64,000 nt of DNA from Candidatus Undinarchaeales archaeon (GCA_030753015.1 JASMDC010000006.1:80563-144562); one strand, 5' to 3'; shown: positions 9,507-19,980, counted from the stretch's first letter. The notes: generated by a model from the sequence alone, not told the origin. Numbers and translations are program-made.

Positions 9507-10919
9507 CTAGGATGACACCTCGGCTTCCGCCTTCTTGGGAAGGTACTTCTCGATGAACTCCTCATCGATGCGCTTGAGCTCCGACTTCGGCAAGTCCGAG
9601 AGGAGTTCCCACGAGATGCGAAGGGTGTCCTCGATAGTCCTGTGCTCGTGCCTCCCCTGGCCGATGAACCGCTCCTCGAAGTTGTCTGCGAAGTTGAGGT
9701 ATTTCGCGTCGATGTCGCTGAGGGCGGCCTCGCCGATGACGGCCACGAGCTCGCGCATGTCCCTGCCGCGAGCGTAAGCCGAGTAGAGTTGGTTTGACAC
9801 CCCGTGGTGGTCGGCCCGCGTCTTGCCCTCGCCGATGCCCTTGGTCATGAGCCTTGAGAGGCACGGGAGGATGTCGATGGGCGGATACACACCACGTCGT
9901 ACCATGTCCCTGCTGAGGACGATCTGACCCTCCGTGATGTAGCCCGTGAGGTCGGGGATGGGATGGGTGATGTCATCCTCCGGCATGGAGAGGATAGGGA
10001 GCTGGGTGATGGATCCCTTCTTGCCGTAGATCTTGCCGGCGCGCTCGTAGAGGCTGGACAGGTCTGTGTACATGTAGCCGGGGTACCCGCGGCGTCCTGG
10101 GACCTCGTTGCGCGCAGCCGAGATCTCGCGCAGAGCCTCGCAGTAGTTCGTCATGTCGGTGAGGATGACGAGCACGTGCATCTCAAGCTCGAAGGCGAGG
10201 TACTCCGCGGCGGTTAGTGCCATGCGCGGCGTTGCGATGCGCTCGATCGCCGGATGGTCCGCCAGGTTCATGAACACCACCGAGCGCTCGATGGCTCCTG
10301 TCTTGCGGAAGTCGGTGATGAAGAAGTTCATCTCCTCGAAGGTGATCCCCATAGCGCCGAACACCACCGCGAAGTCACCCGCCCCCTCCTCCAGCACTCG
10401 CGCCTGGCGGGCGATCTGGGCGGCGAGCTCGTTGTGCGGCAGCCCTGATCCGCTGAAGATGGGAAGCTTCTGGCCCCGCACGAGCGTGTTCATGAGGTCG
10501 ATGGACGACACTCCAGTCTCGATGAAGTCGGCGGGGTACTCCCGAGCCGTGGGATTGATAGGGTTTCCGATGATGTCCATCATCTTCTCGGGCACGATGG
10601 CCGGACCCTTGTCGATGGGCTTTCCCAGGCCGCTGAACACGCGCCCAAGGATGTCGGGGGACACGGCCAGCTCAACGGACTTCCCGGTGAACTTGAGCTT
10701 GGTATCCCCGATGTTGATACCGGAGGTTCCTTCGAACACCTGGACCACGGCCGTGTTCCCGGACACCTCGAGCACCTGGCCGAGCCTCTGTTCGCCGCCA
10801 GAGAGCTCGATCTTGACGAGCTCGTTGTAGGCAACGTCACGGACGTTCTCGACGATGACGAGGGGACCGGAGATCTCCGTCACACCCATGTACTCCCGAA
10901 GCTTGCTGATGTCACTCAC
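9507..10919 (-). CDS. atpB: A-type ATP synthase subunit B
   Basis: Non-catalytic nucleotide-binding subunit of the A1 head. It is 470 aa from a GTG at 10919, chosen because GGAGGTG lies 6 nt upstream; this start overlaps the atpA stop (GTGAGTGA). An upstream in-frame ATG at 10934 is less likely. The degenerate P-loop region ([18 protein letters not shown]) and the family's [18 protein letters not shown] segment are present. Confidence 0.95.
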   Translation of the reverse strand: MSDISKLREYMGVTEISGPLVIVENVRDVAYNELVKIELSGGEQRLGQVLEVSGNTAVVQVFEGTSGINIGDTKLKFTGKSVELAVSPDILGRVFSGLGKPIDKGPAIVPEKMMDIIGNPINPTAREYPADFIETGVSSIDLMNTLVRGQKLPIFSGSGLPHNELAAQIARQARVLEEGAGDFAVVFGAMGITFEEMNFFITDFRKTGAIERSVVFMNLADHPAIERIATPRMALTAAEYLAFELEMHVLVILTDMTNYCEALREISAARNEVPGRRGYPGYMYTDLSSLYERAGKIYGKKGSITQLPILSMPEDDITHPIPDLTGYITEGQIVLSRDMVRRGVYPPIDILPCLSRLMTKGIGEGKTRADHHGVSNQLYSAYARGRDMRELVAVIGEAALSDIDAKYLNFADNFEERFIGQGRHEHRTIEDTLRISWELLSDLPKSELKRIDEEFIEKYLPKKAEAEVSS

Positions 10920-12696
10920 GCTTCTCACCTCCATACTTCTCGACGAGCGCAAGCACCTGATTCTGCATCTCGTCCTCGAGATTCTTTACGTGCGCCTCTA
11001 TCTCCTCCTCCTTCACGAACTTGGTACGTGCGATGCGCTCGCGCACGGGGATGGCGAGGAGGTCAGCCAGGGGGATTCTCTCGGCCAGCACCCCGAGACC
11101 GGCGTTGTGCATCTTGAGGATAAGGCCCATGATGAGCAACTGCTTCCTTCCCGAGGTGTAGGTGTCCACTTCGTGGAAGGCGTTCTGCTGGAGGAAGTCC
11201 TCGCGGATCGACCGCGTCGTCTCGAGCAGGAACCTGTCAGAGGGCCGGAGGGCATCGGGGCCCACGAGCTTCACGATCTCCTCGAGCTCCGCCTCCTTCT
11301 GGAGGAGCTTCATAGCCTCCTTTCGCAGCCCCTTCCACTCGGCGGACACGTTGGTGCGCCACCACTCCTCGACGTCATCCAAATACAGGGAATAGCTCTG
11401 GAGCCAGTTGATGCTCGGGAAGTGCCTGCGGTCGGCAAGCTTAGCGTCCAGGGCCCAGAACACCTTTGTGATACGCAGCGTGTTCTGGGTCACCGGCTCC
11501 GAGAAGTCCCCTCCCGGCGGGGACACGGCCCCAACCACGGTGAGGGACCCCTCCCGTTCGTCGGTCCCCAGGGTGATAACCCGACCTGCACGCTCGTAGA
11601 ACGCGGCCACCTTGGATGCCAGGTAGGCGGGGTAGCCCTCCTCCCCGGGCATCTCCTCCAGCCGCCCCGATATCTCTCGGAGTGCCTCGGCCCACCGCGA
11701 CGTAGAGTCGGCCATGAGACCTACCGAATAGCCCATGTCCCGGTAGTACTCCGCTAACGTGATACCCGTGTAGATGCTGGCCTCTCTTGCAGCCACCGGC
11801 ATGTTGGACGTGTTGGCGATGAGCACGGTCCTGTCCATGAGAGGCAGACCCGACTTGGGATCCTTGAGCTCGGGGAACTCGCGGAGCACGTCGGTCATCT
11901 CATTGCCGCGTTCTCCACAGCCGATGTAGACGATGATGTCCGTGTCAGCCCATTTCGCGAGCTGGTGCTGGGTAACGGTCTTACCGCTCCCGAACGGGCC
12001 CGGAATGCAGGCAGTGCCGCCCTTGGCGATGGGGAAGAACGTGTCGAGTATACGCTGGCCGGTGATGAGCGGGATATGAGGTGCCAGCTTCTCCTTGTAC
12101 GGCCGTCCACGGCGCACGGGCCACTTCTGGAGCATGTTGACCTGCCGTTCCCCCTCGGGGGTCTTGATGACCGCCATCACGTCCTCGACGACATACTCGC
12201 CCTTCTTGGTGACGGAGGCCACGCTTCCGTCCGCGTCAGAGGGCACGAGGATCTTGTGCTCGACCAGGGCGCTCTCCTGAACGACCCCGACCACGTCGCC
12301 CGCCTTCACGGTATCGCCCTTCTTCACCCGTGGCTCGAAGACCCACGTCTTCTTCCTGTCAAGTGGATCAGCCTCCACCCCCCTGATGATGAACTCGCCG
12401 GCCTTCTCCTTGATGACCTGCAGGGGTCGCTGGATACCGTCGAAGATCGCCCCCATGAGCCCGGGGCCGAGCTCCACGGAGAGCGGCATGCCCGTGCTCA
12501 CCACGGGCTCACCGACGCTCAGACCCGAGGTCTCCTCGTAGACCTGGATGGTTGCCGCGGCACCTAAGAGGCCGATGACCTCGCCTATGAGGCCCTGTTT
12601 CCCGACCCGGACCACGTCGAACATCTTGACGCCCTTCATTTCATCGGCATCGATGACCGGTCCTGCTACCTTAACGATCTTGCCTTCTATTGCCAT
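10912..12696 (-). CDS. atpA: A-type ATP synthase subunit A (catalytic)
   Basis: Catalytic subunit of the A1 head, 594 aa. Walker A GPFGSGKT is at residues 233-240, and the long non-homologous insertion typical of A/V-type catalytic subunits spans about residues 115-190. GCGERGNEM and the [14 protein letters not shown] segment are intact. It has no intein, unlike several archaeal homologues. Confidence 0.97.
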   Translation of the reverse strand: MAIEGKIVKVAGPVIDADEMKGVKMFDVVRVGKQGLIGEVIGLLGAAATIQVYEETSGLSVGEPVVSTGMPLSVELGPGLMGAIFDGIQRPLQVIKEKAGEFIIRGVEADPLDRKKTWVFEPRVKKGDTVKAGDVVGVVQESALVEHKILVPSDADGSVASVTKKGEYVVEDVMAVIKTPEGERQVNMLQKWPVRRGRPYKEKLAPHIPLITGQRILDTFFPIAKGGTACIPGPFGSGKTVTQHQLAKWADTDIIVYIGCGERGNEMTDVLREFPELKDPKSGLPLMDRTVLIANTSNMPVAAREASIYTGITLAEYYRDMGYSVGLMADSTSRWAEALREISGRLEEMPGEEGYPAYLASKVAAFYERAGRVITLGTDEREGSLTVVGAVSPPGGDFSEPVTQNTLRITKVFWALDAKLADRRHFPSINWLQSYSLYLDDVEEWWRTNVSAEWKGLRKEAMKLLQKEAELEEIVKLVGPDALRPSDRFLLETTRSIREDFLQQNAFHEVDTYTSGRKQLLIMGLILKMHNAGLGVLAERIPLADLLAIPVRERIARTKFVKEEEIEAHVKNLEDEMQNQVLALVEKYGGEKRE

Positions 12697-12698
12697 TG

Positions 12699-13043
12699 CT
12701 ATCCACCTTCTTCATCCTTTGCCAGGATGTCAACACCCACCGCCCTCTTGATAAGCACCCGCACCTCATCCATTGCCGTCCCCTGGCTTCCATGCTTGTC
12801 GGGCAGGGGGAGGACCACGGGAAGGAACTGCTCCTCCGTGATGGCTTGGATGGTCTTGATGAGCTTGGGGGCAAAGAACTCTGTGATTAGGATGAGCGCC
12901 ACGTCATCGTCGCGGCGCAGTCTGAAGAGATGCTGCTCTGCCTCCTCCACGGTGTCGGCCTCGTACGCTCGGGTGACGCCTGCGAACCTGAAACCGATGA
13001 CGGTATCACGGTCCCCTATGACAGCGATCTCGTAGCTAGACAT
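12699..13043 (-). CDS. atpF: A-type ATP synthase subunit F
   Basis: Small Rossmann-like central-stalk subunit, 114 aa, beginning [15 protein letters not shown]. Two in-frame ATGs (13049, 13043) overlap the end of atpC. GAGGG sits 6 nt before the second, which I chose. The [12 protein letters not shown] segment is typical of subunit F, and a C-terminal helix follows. Confidence 0.9.
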   Translation of the reverse strand: MSSYEIAVIGDRDTVIGFRFAGVTRAYEADTVEEAEQHLFRLRRDDDVALILITEFFAPKLIKTIQAITEEQFLPVVLPLPDKHGSQGTAMDEVRVLIKRAVGVDILAKDEEGG

Positions 13044-14226
13044 AGACATCCCTCACGACACCGTGCAGCTTCTCCTTGTCCATGTTCTCGAACTTTGCGT
13101 GGAAGATCATTTTGAGTATGACAGCTTCTCGCTCCATCATGAGCGCGTATGTGATGATGGGATCGGGTGAGAGGGTCCGAGAGAGCGTGCGCTCCCTGGC
13201 CCCTTGCAGGAGGGCATTGTCGCACGCCCGTTCGAAGGCGGAGACTGAGAGGTCACCCTTGCACGTTGAGGCGGCCTTGCTCGCTAGCTTGACGATATCC
13301 GGCTCGGAAAAGGCAGCACTTATCGCATCAGGGTGCTCCCCGAGCAGGTCGTGGAATCGCTCCACATGGATCGTGCCGCTCGGCATGAAGGCCTCCTTCG
13401 GGAGATCCTCCTGATGGTGGAGGTGTGCACGGACAAGTGTCTTGAGGTTCTGCACGTCCACAAGGCTCTTGAGGATGTTCCGGGCCAGGTCCGCTCGCCT
13501 CCCCATGCTCTCGGACAGCTTCGTGTTAAGGAGGGCGAAGAATGCCGTGTCCAAGGCATACGCCACATGCTGGGGATCGATCTCCACCTCTTTATCGCTC
13601 CCCCCGTGGCGGATGATGTACGGAGCGTATGTGGATAGGGGCCCCTCCTGGTCTGTCCCCGTTTTCTTGGCTGTAGTGATCGCCCCGAACGTCCTTTCCA
13701 GGCACGCCGCGTACCCTGTATCGCCCACCAACCCGGGAAGCGCGTCAAGCTCTTCGGCCTTGGCCATTGTCGCCAGCGACTCCTCAGAAAGGGTGCCTGC
13801 ATAGGAGAGCGTCCGCTCGATATGGTCGGGTGGACGCCCCTGCAGCTTGCCGCGCACGACGGCGTGAAGATTGTGTAGGTCGTGGCGCGCCTGGAGGACG
13901 TCGACGAGCACGCGGTCCTCCTCCGGGAGGAGGGAACGCACCAAGACGTACGTGCGCAGGAGCGTCTTGTCAGCAGCGAGGTCGAAGTCGCGCCACTCAC
14001 GCACTTGCCTCAGGTCCTGGCTATAGCTCGAGTCGCCAAGGGCCTTGAGCACCTCAAGGTGCGTTGACGTCTCTACCAACTCATCGATCCTGGCCTTCCG
14101 GAGGAGCCGGTTCTCAAGGGCTCGCACCCTCCCGAGGCCGTACGCGTACTTAGAATCCTCCATACCGTTGAGGCCCAGGTAGGTGAGGACGGCGCCGGAC
14201 CCGAAGATGAAGGATTCAAGGAGCAT
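13036..14226 (-). CDS. atpC: A-type ATP synthase subunit C
   Basis: Funnel-shaped, V-type subunit d-like protein that couples the central stalk to the K ring. It is 396 aa and mostly alpha-helical, slightly longer than the usual roughly 350-380 aa. It overlaps atpF at its 3' end by 8 nt. It is recognised by position and by its YAYGLGRVRALENRLL start region. Confidence 0.92.
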   Translation of the reverse strand: MLLESFIFGSGAVLTYLGLNGMEDSKYAYGLGRVRALENRLLRKARIDELVETSTHLEVLKALGDSSYSQDLRQVREWRDFDLAADKTLLRTYVLVRSLLPEEDRVLVDVLQARHDLHNLHAVVRGKLQGRPPDHIERTLSYAGTLSEESLATMAKAEELDALPGLVGDTGYAACLERTFGAITTAKKTGTDQEGPLSTYAPYIIRHGGSDKEVEIDPQHVAYALDTAFFALLNTKLSESMGRRADLARNILKSLVDVQNLKTLVRAHLHHQEDLPKEAFMPSGTIHVERFHDLLGEHPDAISAAFSEPDIVKLASKAASTCKGDLSVSAFERACDNALLQGARERTLSRTLSPDPIITYALMMEREAVILKMIFHAKFENMDKEKLHGVVRDVYV

Positions 14227-14236
14227 TCACGATCAC

Positions 14237-14839
14237 CTACGAGAACAGCTCTTTTGCGATCTTTGACCTCAACCCGTCCATGCGAAGCTCGAGCAACGCA
14301 TCAAAGGACGCATTCACCTCGATCTCACCGCACCGGAGCACGATCCCGCCGATGATGGCTCGGCCCTCACGCGAGAGGGTGAGGTGCTTCGTCCCAAGGT
14401 CGTTCTCGACCTGCTTCAGATCATTATCTGAGAGCACGCCGTTCTTCCTGTCCCGTTCAGGGAGGATGACCTCGATATCGGGGCCCGGGAGGTCTTCTGC
14501 TCCCTTCCTAATCCACGAGAGCAGGAGACCTTTGTACTCCTTCCCCCTCGTGAACGCCTCGAGGTTCTCATGAACCCGCTCAATGGTCTCGAGGATGAGC
14601 TTATCCTTGGCCCTGAGCAGGTTGCGCTTGGGCTCCATCGTGCCCACGGCGAGGATCTTCTGTTGCTCGATCCTGGCCTCGCGCTCGGCCTCCCGCATGA
14701 TCCCCTCCCTTATATGCTCACCATCCGCCCTGGCACGGGCCAGGATATCGTCTGCCCTCGCCCGCGCCTGGGAGAGCTCCCGCTCAACATCCTTCTCCGC
14801 GTCAGCGAGGATCTTGCTACCTATCTCCTCTAAACCCAC
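14237..14839 (-). CDS. atpE: A-type ATP synthase subunit E (peripheral stalk)
   Basis: Peripheral-stalk subunit, 200 aa from GTG 14839, which AAGGTGATC precedes by 5 nt. A charged N-terminal coiled coil (residues 1-85) is followed by the globular domain with DLGTKHLTLSREGRAIIGGIVL. A frame extending upstream over atpK is spurious. Confidence 0.92.
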   Translation of the reverse strand: MGLEEIGSKILADAEKDVERELSQARARADDILARARADGEHIREGIMREAEREARIEQQKILAVGTMEPKRNLLRAKDKLILETIERVHENLEAFTRGKEYKGLLLSWIRKGAEDLPGPDIEVILPERDRKNGVLSDNDLKQVENDLGTKHLTLSREGRAIIGGIVLRCGEIEVNASFDALLELRMDGLRSKIAKELFS

Positions 14840-14864
14840 TGTGAGATCACCTTCTCTGCCCGTA

Positions 14865-15344
<480 letters not shown>

Positions 15345-15356
15345 TTATACACCTCT

Positions 15357-17402
15357 TTAAGCATTCAAACCACTCCCTTGGTTAATTCTGAGGTATTGAA
15401 CCTCTTTCTTGAATGGGGAGAACCTGCGCCCTCCCCCCTCTAGGAACTTACCGAACCATTCAACGTAGTGAAGCCTCGCCGTGTGGATGAATCCCGAGAG
15501 GGCGCTGAGGATCACATTCACCAGGTGGCCGAAGATGAAGAGAGGGATGGCCACGATGAGACCCAGCGCTCCGAAAGAGGTCACTACCATCACGGAGAGT
15601 GAGTCCACCACGTTGGCGATGACCGCCGAAGCCAGCCCTAGGGCGAGGATCCTTGTGTACGACAGGACGTCCCCCAGGTACCCAACGAGGCCATAGAGAC
15701 CAATCAGGCCCACACCAAGCCGTTGGATGGGATTCTTGAAATTCCTACCGAAGAAGAGGACGACGATGATGACGCCCAAGCCGATGAGGGTCTTGGACAC
15801 AATCAGGTACTCCTTGCCGATGGTGCCCGCGTCGATGAGAGCGTAGGCAACGATCCCTGTGAGGAGCATGAGCCATGGAAGGTCGTCCATGAGCGCGTCG
15901 GGCCACCTCCCCATCCGGATGTTCTTGTAGGCTGCGAACAGGATACCGGACATGAGGTGGATGATTCCAAAAGCGATGGTGAGGTACAGGAACTTCATGG
16001 GTTCAGCGAGGGGATCGAAGAGGGAGAAGCGCGAGAGGATGGGTATGTACAGGCTCGGGTACTCCTTGGGACTCGTGAAGATGTTCCCCAGCCAGCTCCC
16101 TCCCACGAGAGCGCCGGCCACGATGCCGAAGAAACCGCCGGCCATGAGGACATACATGAGCTTTCGTGCAGCCCCGGTGAGCCCCTTGATGAAGATGAAG
16201 TATGAGGAGAGGAGGATGAGGATGATGCCATAGCCTGCGTCCGTGAGGCAGAAGCCGAAGAAGACGGCAAAGAATGGCATGATGAGGGGGGTGGGGTCCA
16301 CCTCCCGATAGGAGGGGAGCCCGTACAGCTCCTGCACAAGCTCGAAGGGCGAGACCCGATCATCGTTATCCAGGATCACAGGGACGCTGTCCTCCGGGTC
16401 GGGATCAACCGCCTTCACCTCAACCTTCCCATCCGCGACCTCGTCGAGCACAGTCCGAATCCTCGGGACATCATCAGCCTTCGCCCACCCCGTGATGACA
16501 AAGAGGTTCGTGCTTTGTGCAAGGTTCCGCTCGACATCAAGGCCCTGTTTCTGGAGGGACAGGGCGTCGAAGAGCATCTGGAGCTTCGGCTTGGACGACG
16601 CGACCCTTTCAAGGAACGAACCCTCCGCCTTCTTGATGTTATCCTTCAGGTCCCGGATCTCTGTGCCCAGCCGTTCAGCGACCTCGGAAGGGGTGCCCTT
16701 TGCGTGGGGGAGGCGTGCTTCCTTGGCGAAGCGGTTGAGCACATCCCTGGCCTGCTCGTCGGCCGACTTGTGATACACTACCAAGAAGAGTCTTTCCGCT
16801 CCCTTTGTGCCAAGGTCCTCCGTGTGAACCGCCCCCCCTGTCTCCTCTGCTACGGTCCGAAGACCCTGGTGGAGGGGTTCTACGTTGTTCTGGAGGCATG
16901 TTATCAGGAGCACCCGTGTATGGGGTGTGTCCGTGAGGTGGTCAAGCCGGAGCTGGAGGGCCTCGAAGCCCTTGAGCTGTTCGAGCATCTGCTCTCTGCG
17001 GCCGATCTCCTCTCGAAGGTACGAGAGCCTGCCCTCAACCTCCCGTGCCTCGACCTCGGCAGCGGCGATGATGTTCTCCCCTGACGGGACCACTTGAGCG
17101 AACTCGTCTTGATCGACGTCGAGGAACGTCTTGATACCGATGAGCGAGTCGATGAACGGCGTCTGAGCAGGAGGCTCGTATCGCTTGAACAGGCCGAGGA
17201 GGCTTCTCACCCTGGAGAGCTTGGTCTCGACATCGTCCGCTTCCTCTGGGATGACACCAAAGGAGATGTGCTCGCTCTCCTCGTCGTCGGTGCTGCGGAT
17301 AGCCTCGACGTGAAGCAGGCCGAGATCGTGGAGTGCCGAGATGATCGGCTCCTTGACCTCTCTAACCGAGAGGATGGTGAGCTTCTTGATTAGGGTGATC
17401 AT
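15357..17402 (-). CDS. atpI: A-type ATP synthase subunit I (a-type stator)
   Basis: Stator and ion half-channel subunit, 681 aa. The soluble N-terminal half (about 1-345) contains coiled coils. The C-terminal half has seven to eight predicted membrane segments starting near residue 360. The membrane segment around VLSYTRILALGLASAVIANV carries the conserved arginine that faces the K ring. The gene sits between atpH and atpK with short gaps. Confidence 0.94.
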   Translation of the reverse strand: MITLIKKLTILSVREVKEPIISALHDLGLLHVEAIRSTDDEESEHISFGVIPEEADDVETKLSRVRSLLGLFKRYEPPAQTPFIDSLIGIKTFLDVDQDEFAQVVPSGENIIAAAEVEAREVEGRLSYLREEIGRREQMLEQLKGFEALQLRLDHLTDTPHTRVLLITCLQNNVEPLHQGLRTVAEETGGAVHTEDLGTKGAERLFLVVYHKSADEQARDVLNRFAKEARLPHAKGTPSEVAERLGTEIRDLKDNIKKAEGSFLERVASSKPKLQMLFDALSLQKQGLDVERNLAQSTNLFVITGWAKADDVPRIRTVLDEVADGKVEVKAVDPDPEDSVPVILDNDDRVSPFELVQELYGLPSYREVDPTPLIMPFFAVFFGFCLTDAGYGIILILLSSYFIFIKGLTGAARKLMYVLMAGGFFGIVAGALVGGSWLGNIFTSPKEYPSLYIPILSRFSLFDPLAEPMKFLYLTIAFGIIHLMSGILFAAYKNIRMGRWPDALMDDLPWLMLLTGIVAYALIDAGTIGKEYLIVSKTLIGLGVIIVVLFFGRNFKNPIQRLGVGLIGLYGLVGYLGDVLSYTRILALGLASAVIANVVDSLSVMVVTSFGALGLIVAIPLFIFGHLVNVILSALSGFIHTARLHYVEWFGKFLEGGGRRFSPFKKEVQYLRINQGSGLNA

Positions 17403-17417
17403 GGTCTACCCATTCCT

Positions 17418-17747
17418 CTAGAAACGTCGTTCTTCAGTATCGAGAATCCCCTCTGCAATCTCTTTGGCCACAGCGTCGATGCGCACCGACGCCTTCTTCT
17501 GGAGGGCCTTCACTGCGGTCTTGCCCTTGCTGAGCGCAACCTTCTGCTTGGCCAGGGCATCCTCTTTCAGAGTGCTCAGGAGCTCACCGGCCTCCTTCTC
17601 CGCGTCCCGCTTGGCCTTCTCGAGAATATGTGTGGACTCCTTCTCGGTAGCCGCGACGATGTCCCTGGCCTGGGAGGTTCCGTCATCAACGGTCTTTTTC
17701 GCCTTGGTCTCGATCTCACGAACCACACCGAGAATGTCCTTGGTCAA
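17418..17747 (-). CDS. atpH: A-type ATP synthase subunit H (peripheral stalk)
   Basis: Short coiled-coil peripheral-stalk subunit pairing with E, 109 aa, nearly all heptad-like helix with many Lys, Glu and Ala. The likely start is TTG at 17747: GGAG lies 10 nt upstream and the TATA box at 17781-17790 would start transcription near 17760. A longer upstream reading frame crosses the promoter and is rejected. It is the first gene of the atp operon. Confidence 0.85.
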   Translation of the reverse strand: MTKDILGVVREIETKAKKTVDDGTSQARDIVAATEKESTHILEKAKRDAEKEAGELLSTLKEDALAKQKVALSKGKTAVKALQKKASVRIDAVAKEIAEGILDTEERRF

Positions 17748-17780
17748 GGGGGTACAACTCCAAGGGCTCCCCAGAGGAAT

Positions 17781-17790
17781 AATTTTATAA
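17781..17790 (-). promoter_or_regulatory. TATA box of the atp operon
   Basis: Minus-strand TTATAAAATT, about 26 nt before the inferred transcription start and 35-43 nt before the atpH TTG codon. It supports the short atpH start. Confidence 0.65.
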
Positions 17791-17883
17791 CACTTGTGGT
17801 AGCGACCCACGCACCCCCCTAGCCAGAATGAAATAGACAATCACAGCCACGTTCTGAACCGCCTCCATCAAGGCGGTAACGAG

Positions 17884-18087
17884 ATGACTTCAGAACTCCG
17901 TCCGCTCCGTTCCGAGGACAAGCACTTGAAGGCGGAGATCGTTCGACAAGCGGCTCAATTTGAGGACGAGAGAGCACAGCTCAAGGCAGAGATGGCCCAA
18001 CAGGCGGACCACTTCAAGTCGGAACTGGACCATGCTCATCAACGTCTATCCGAGGCCGAGGCGCTCATCGCCAAGCTCACCGAGTAA
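17884..18087 (+). CDS. Small coiled-coil protein, unknown
   Basis: A 67-aa ORF that is entirely charged coiled coil, with a visible 18-residue repeat (LKAEIVRQAAQFEDERAQ, then LKAEMAQQADHFKSELDH). No Shine-Dalgarno or clear TATA box precedes the ATG, and the frame stays open upstream to 17803, so the start is uncertain. It could be a genuine small scaffold protein or a fragment of a larger coiled-coil gene. A 15-bp tandem repeat follows directly. Confidence 0.45.
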   Translation: MTSELRPLRSEDKHLKAEIVRQAAQFEDERAQLKAEMAQQADHFKSELDHAHQRLSEAEALIAKLTE

Positions 18088-18092
18088 CTATT

Positions 18093-18122
18093 GTACTTCA
18101 GGCTTACGTACTTCAGGCTTAC
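18093..18122. repeat. Perfect 15-bp tandem duplication
   Basis: The unit GTACTTCAGGCTTAC occurs twice head to tail (18093-18107 and 18108-18122), just after the small coiled-coil ORF. Two copies only; it may be a replication-slippage trace. Confidence 0.9.
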
Positions 18123-18184
18123 CGGGATCACGTGATGCACCTCCACTTCACGCACAACGGCTATACTATAATGGGTGTTCCGCC

Positions 18185-18236
18185 AGGATGAGATGAACAT
18201 ATAGATCGCTACTTGGGCGAGATTCCCCCTCATCCT
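18185..18236. other. Inverted repeat with a TATA-like element upstream
   Basis: AGGATGAG (18185-18192) and CTCATCCT (18229-18236) are perfect 8-bp arms around a 36-nt loop. A TATA-like CTATACTATAATGG lies at about 18162-18175. It could be a short RNA or a regulatory region ahead of the dehydrogenase gene; nothing else is recognisable in 18123-18286. Confidence 0.3.
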
Positions 18237-18286
18237 GTCCGTGCTACTTTGTGCTATGGCAACACACAGGCCGCCCCCACCTACAT

Positions 18287-18296
18287 GGTTTTAAGG
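18287..18296 (+). promoter_or_regulatory. Putative TATA box of the first glutamate dehydrogenase gene
   Basis: GGTTTTAAGG, whose centre is about 42 nt before the ATG at 18334; transcription would start near 18317, giving a 17-nt leader. Confidence 0.45.
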
Positions 18297-18333
18297 CGAG
18301 GGTTGTTTGAAAGGATGCTCGCGGGGCACCATC

Positions 18334-19617
18334 ATGGCACACAAGAATGACCTGTTCACGAATGTCATCGAACAGATTGACAAGGCAAACAGAATCCTGA
18401 AACTGGAAGCCGGTATCGTAGAGATCCTCAAACAGCCCCAGCGAGAGCTCATCGTATCCCTCCCGATCAAGATGGACGATGGCCGTGTACGGGTGTTCGA
18501 GGGATTCCGTGTCCAGCATAACTACGCTCGTGGTCCCACAAAAGGTGGAATCCGTTACCACTCCGAGTTGAGCCTGGACGATGTCCGAGCGCTGGCCGCC
18601 TGGATGACATGGAAGTGCGCCGTGGTCAACATCCCCTACGGTGGCGCCATGGGCGGGGTGATCTGCGATCCTAGTACCATGACATCTAGGGAGCTCGAGC
18701 GCCTCACGCGGCGGTACGCCTATATGATCCTTCCCCTCATCGGTCCAGAGAAGGACATCCCCGCTCCCGACGTATCGACGAACGCTCAGACCATGGCATG
18801 GTTCATGGACACGTTCTCCATGTTCCAGGGCTACTCCGTACCGGGAGTCGTGACTGGCAAACCGGTTTCTTTGGGCGGCTCGAAGGGGCGAACCGAGTCC
18901 ACGGGCAACGGACTGATGTTCGTCGCCCGAGAGGCACTCAAGCATAAGGGGATATCCATGGATAGCGCATCCTGTGCCGTCCAGGGATTCGGGAACGTGG
19001 GCAGCCACGCCGCTCTGTTCATGCACCAGAAGGGATCGAAGGTAGTGGCAATCTCCGACCTGTCGGGCGGTATCTTCAATCCCGATGGCATCGACCTACC
19101 TGCAGCCTTCGACTACGTTAAGACTGGCAAGAGTGGTCTCATCAAAGGCTTCGAGAAGCTCCAGAATGGATGCACTTTTGTGAAAGGAGCGGCCGCTGCG
19201 ACCAAGCAGCTCCTTGAATTGCCTGTGGACGTACTCATCCCCGCGGCTTTGGAACACCAAATCACTGGTGAGAATGCGGACCGTATCAAGGCCAAGGTCA
19301 TCGTAGAGGGTGCCGATGGCCCGACCACTTCCGAGGCGGATGAGATCCTGTTCAAGAAGGGCGTGTTCGTGGTGCCCGATATACTAGCCAACGCTGGCGG
19401 GGTGACAGTGTCGTATTTCGAGTGGGTGCAAGACCTTCAGGCCCACTTCTGGAGCGAGCATGAGGTCAGGGTGAAGCTGCGAGATGTCATGGTTGCGGCC
19501 TTTGAGAACGTCCTTGAACTCTCGAAGAAGCATGATGTCGATATGCGCACCGCAGCCTCCTGTATCGCCCTCAAACGTGTCGCTGACGCCATCACCATGC
19601 GCGGTATATTCCCTTGA
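18334..19617 (+). CDS. Glutamate dehydrogenase paralogue lacking the catalytic lysine
   Basis: Glu/Leu/Phe/Val dehydrogenase family, 427 aa from ATG 18334. The substrate-binding motif KGGIRYH (from K70), K94 and the catalytic aspartate segment APDVSTN are present, and the Rossmann motif GFGNVGSHAA is intact. The normally invariant catalytic lysine in the PYGGAKGG motif is methionine (M106, codon 18649-18651). The protein is otherwise full length with no frameshift, so it may be a catalytically altered or regulatory partner of the intact enzyme encoded downstream at 19990. Confidence 0.88.
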   Translation: MAHKNDLFTNVIEQIDKANRILKLEAGIVEILKQPQRELIVSLPIKMDDGRVRVFEGFRVQHNYARGPTKGGIRYHSELSLDDVRALAAWMTWKCAVVNIPYGGAMGGVICDPSTMTSRELERLTRRYAYMILPLIGPEKDIPAPDVSTNAQTMAWFMDTFSMFQGYSVPGVVTGKPVSLGGSKGRTESTGNGLMFVAREALKHKGISMDSASCAVQGFGNVGSHAALFMHQKGSKVVAISDLSGGIFNPDGIDLPAAFDYVKTGKSGLIKGFEKLQNGCTFVKGAAAATKQLLELPVDVLIPAALEHQITGENADRIKAKVIVEGADGPTTSEADEILFKKGVFVVPDILANAGGVTVSYFEWVQDLQAHFWSEHEVRVKLRDVMVAAFENVLELSKKHDVDMRTAASCIALKRVADAITMRGIFP

Positions 19618-19743
19618 AAAACCCTCCGTGTCAGCATACTCCGCCTTCACGAAGATTTGTGTGCAATCGGGCATCCCCTACGGAGGAACTGATTCCCCAG
19701 CAGAGGTTCTCCTGCAAAGAGGATACTCCTTTCGACTCTTGAA

Positions 19744-19771
19744 TCCCTCCTCGCCGCTTAAGCGGGAGGGA
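19744..19771 (+). terminator. Hairpin downstream of the first dehydrogenase gene
   Basis: The arms TCCCTC / GAGGGA and CCGC / GCGG form a bulged hairpin with a TTAA loop. It is followed by ACGAAAAGTTATTGTT. It lies 127 nt after the stop codon and is a plausible end of that transcript. Confidence 0.45.
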
Positions 19772-19857
19772 CGAAAAGTTATTGTTAAACAAATAGGGAT
19801 TATATTTAGTAAATCACTCGCGACGGGCAGACGGGTATGCGATAGCATGACGCGGGT

Positions 19858-19894
19858 TATGTCGTGACATACCTTCGGGAAGGTTTATATATTA
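19858..19894 (+). promoter_or_regulatory. gdhA promoter with adjacent palindrome
   Basis: The TATA box TTTATATATTAA is at 19883-19894. The palindrome TATGTC-GT-GACATA (19858-19871) lies just upstream of the BRE region, a position typical of archaeal activator sites. A second partial palindrome ATGC-GATA-GCAT lies near 19837-19848. The rest of 19772-19857 is AT-rich and shows no gene. Confidence 0.55.
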
Positions 19895-19980
19895 ACTCTT
19901 AATAAGCACGCGCGGTCATGGGTCGTCATTCGTGGCCGGAGAATGGAATAGCAGACGTAGAGGGTATATGTTAAATATAG

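Noticed and set aside
10855..11757. 300-codon plus-strand frame opposite atpA
   Set aside because: It overlaps conserved atpA/atpB sequence entirely and lacks a start signal or recognisable product.
18093..18122. CRISPR-like direct repeat
   Set aside because: Only two 15-bp units with no spacer between them.
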